Program-made: the position numbers and the translations under genes
The notes under the pieces: model-generated
Databases searched by the model: none
Told to the model about the DNA's origin: nothing
The model's input: only the letters and a program-made list of their open reading frames with translations
In this document: positions 62,268-64,000 of the stretch, in pieces
Numbering within the stretch: the stretch's first letter is position 1
How the letters are laid out: the number at the start of each line of letters is the position of its first letter
NCBI GenBank assembly: GCA_034509735.1
Contig: JACGWO010000002.1
Coordinates: 46,951,702-47,015,701 of the forward strand
DNA: 64,000 nucleotides
Direction of reading: 5' to 3'
Origin: Sesamum alatum
Taxonomy: Eukaryota; Streptophyta; Magnoliopsida; Lamiales; Pedaliaceae

Positions 62268-64000
62268 ATAAGTTACATTGCTTGGAATTGTCACGGGATT
62301 GGGGGTCCTGGGACAATTCGACATCTGTGTGATCTTCTTCGCATACATTCCCCCTTGTTACTCTTTCTGTTAGAAACAAAATACACATCCAGGAAAGCGG
62401 CCCAGGTAAAGGAATCACTCAATCTCTTTGGGATTTTTGTGGACGCTACAGGACTTAGTGGCGGTTTCCTGCTTCTCTGGCAAAAGGGCCTAGATGTTAC
62501 ATTGAAAAGTTTTTCAAAGAATCATATTGATGTGGTTGTTTGTTGGGAGGGGCGGACTTGGCGATTTACTGGTTTTTACGGTGAATCAGAGGCTGGCAAT
62601 CATTTCCGTTGTTGGGATGTTTTGCGATCACTGAGAGCTCGTTCTTCCCTCATATGGTTGTGTTGTGGAGATTTTAACGCTATTCTTTTTCCTTACGAAA
62701 AGGAGAGTCGTTGCCTCACCCCGGAATGGCAGATGAGAGACTTCCATAATGTTCTGCTTGACGTTCAGCTAGAGGATTTGGGCTTTCAGGGACCCTGCTA
62801 CACTTGGTGTAATCACCGCCAATTTTCTGCCACGGTTCGGTGTCGGTTGGATCGTGTTGTTAGTAGTAGTTCTTAGATTGGTATGTATCCAGCCCATGAA
62901 GTGCATAATATCCCTTCTGCCTACTCAGATCATTCTATTTTGTTGATCCAACTATCTCCTCCGCAGAGCTCTGATTATATGTCTCGGCCTGATTCCTTCA
63001 AGTTTGAAGCTTCGTGGGTTAGGTTGGCTGACTGTTCTCAAATCATCTTTGATGCTTGGCATGAGTAGTCTGCAGGAGATTCATCTTTTCCAGTGCTCGA
63101 ACGATTATCTCGTTGTTTGGAGACATTAGTTGTGTGGAGCCGTAACCATCTGCGGAGGGTTCACAAACGCATAAAATGGTTGGAGCGACGCATTTCGTTG
63201 CTCGAGCAGTGTCAATGGACTCCTGATGTTGGCCAAGAAATTGTTGAACGGCATTCTAAGCTTTAGGGATTGCTATCTGATGAGTCTGTAAAGTGGCGGC
63301 AGCGAGCCAAACAACATTGGATGAGTGCAGGTGATCGTAATACTAAGTTTTTCCATGGTCGTGCGTCAGCCCGTACTAAAGCTAATTGTATTAGGCGACT
63401 TTGTGGCGAGTCAGGTCAGTGGTGCCCATCTAAAGATGGTATGCAGTCACTCATTTCTTCATACTATCATCAATTTTTCCTCTCTACTGATCCGTCTCTT
63501 CTTAACCTTGTTACTCCAATGAGAGGAGTACAATCATAAATTTTTGATAACCAGAATCAACAGCTCACTTGGCGCTTTGAAGCGGATGAGGTCCGAGCAG
63601 CTTTATTCTCCATGTCGCCTCTCACGTCTCCCGATCCGGATGGGTTTCCCCCGTTTTTCTGTTAGCATTATTGGCACATTGTAGGTAAGGAAATCACTTA
63701 TTGTGTTTTGTCTATCCTGAATTTGTGTGTTATGCCTCCGTCTTTAAATCATACCAATATAATGCTAATTCCGAAGATTAAAGTCCCTGAAACTGTTGCT
63801 CATTTCCGGCCAATTAGTTTATGTAATGTGGTTTACAAGGTGATATCGAAAGTGCTAGCTAATAGGCTTAAGATTTGTTTGGAATCTGTGGTATCGTTGT
63901 CATAATCAGCTTTTATAAGTGGACGTCTAATTTCTGATAATGTTCTCCTTGGGTTCGAATGCATTCACTTCCTAAAGCATCGTAAGAGGGGTAGGAAAGG
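62268..64000 (+). pseudogene. LINE ORF2 remnant (endonuclease and reverse transcriptase)
   Basis: One frame runs unbroken by indels to the window end. It starts where an ATG is expected but reads ATA (62268-62270). Endonuclease landmarks are AWNCHGIGG, LLETK, CCGDFNAI and YSDHSILL (62936 onward). The reverse transcriptase N-terminal part includes LIPKIKVPE and FRPISLCNVVYK. In-frame stops occur at 62874, 63066, 63264, 63537, 63663 and 63903. The catalytic YxDD motif would be outside the window. Confidence 0.88.

Larger units (their letters stand above)
60430..64000 (+). mobile_element. L1-type LINE, decayed, cut by window end
   Basis: Holds ORF1 (DUF4283 and a CCHC knuckle) followed by ORF2 (AP-type endonuclease, then reverse transcriptase), the usual plant L1 order. 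The exact left end is not clear; 60430 is a guess between the MULE-like element and the first ORF1 similarity. The RNase H end seen in the fragment at 5148-6396 would lie beyond the window. Confidence 0.88.

Overview
The window is nuclear DNA of a flowering plant, most likely an asterid eudicot. It is AT-rich, its genes have GT-AG introns, it carries an intron-containing tRNA-Tyr gene, and non-LTR, SINE, Helitron and MITE debris fills the spaces between genes. No organelle or bacterial gene structure is visible. All protein assignments come from reading the translated sequence against remembered families; no database search was run.

Layout, left to right. SPD1-like Ycf45/SpoIIIAA-type ATPase (1-2704, minus, cut by the window start). 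A 5'-truncated LINE with a 14-bp target duplication (5148-6396). ACR10-like ACT-domain gene (6549-9334, minus, frame badly broken). A repeat-rich gap. Cytosolic leucyl-tRNA synthetase in one uninterrupted coding exon (14778-18035, minus). DIM1-type 18S rRNA dimethyladenosine transferase (22022-23872, minus). A repeat-rich gap with tRNA-Tyr (27771-27855, minus), two copies of a Tourist-like element and a small LTR element. A DUF4050/Gag1-clamp small protein (33446-34555, plus). SCPL48/49-type serine carboxypeptidase (37580-43158, plus). U11/U12-31K minor-spliceosome protein (45155-45916, plus). SVR1-like plastid pseudouridine synthase (48343-52850, minus). SDP6-type mitochondrial FAD glycerol-3-phosphate dehydrogenase (53853-59256, minus). 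A decayed L1-type LINE running off the right edge (about 60430-64000, plus).

The genes do not form a pathway, although several act in RNA and translation: LeuRS, DIM1, SVR1, U11/U12-31K and tRNA-Tyr. SPD1, SCPL49, U11/U12-31K and SDP6 are, as I recall, near neighbours in the same order in Arabidopsis (At3g10420, At3g10410, At3g10400, At3g10370), so this looks like an old conserved block with other genes inserted.

The most notable observations are: (1) about 750 bp of LeuRS promoter, 5' UTR exon and leader intron is duplicated directly upstream of DIM1; (2) four of the protein genes carry single-base indels that break otherwise well-conserved exons, clustered in ACR10, SVR1 and the last three exons of SDP6, while neighbouring genes are clean; (3) a 37-residue tandem repeat lies in the C-terminal part of SPD1; (4) one non-autonomous Helitron family recurs at least five times; (5) the terminal LINE ORF2 stays in a single frame but carries six nonsense codons that are mostly explained by C-to-T or G-to-A changes.
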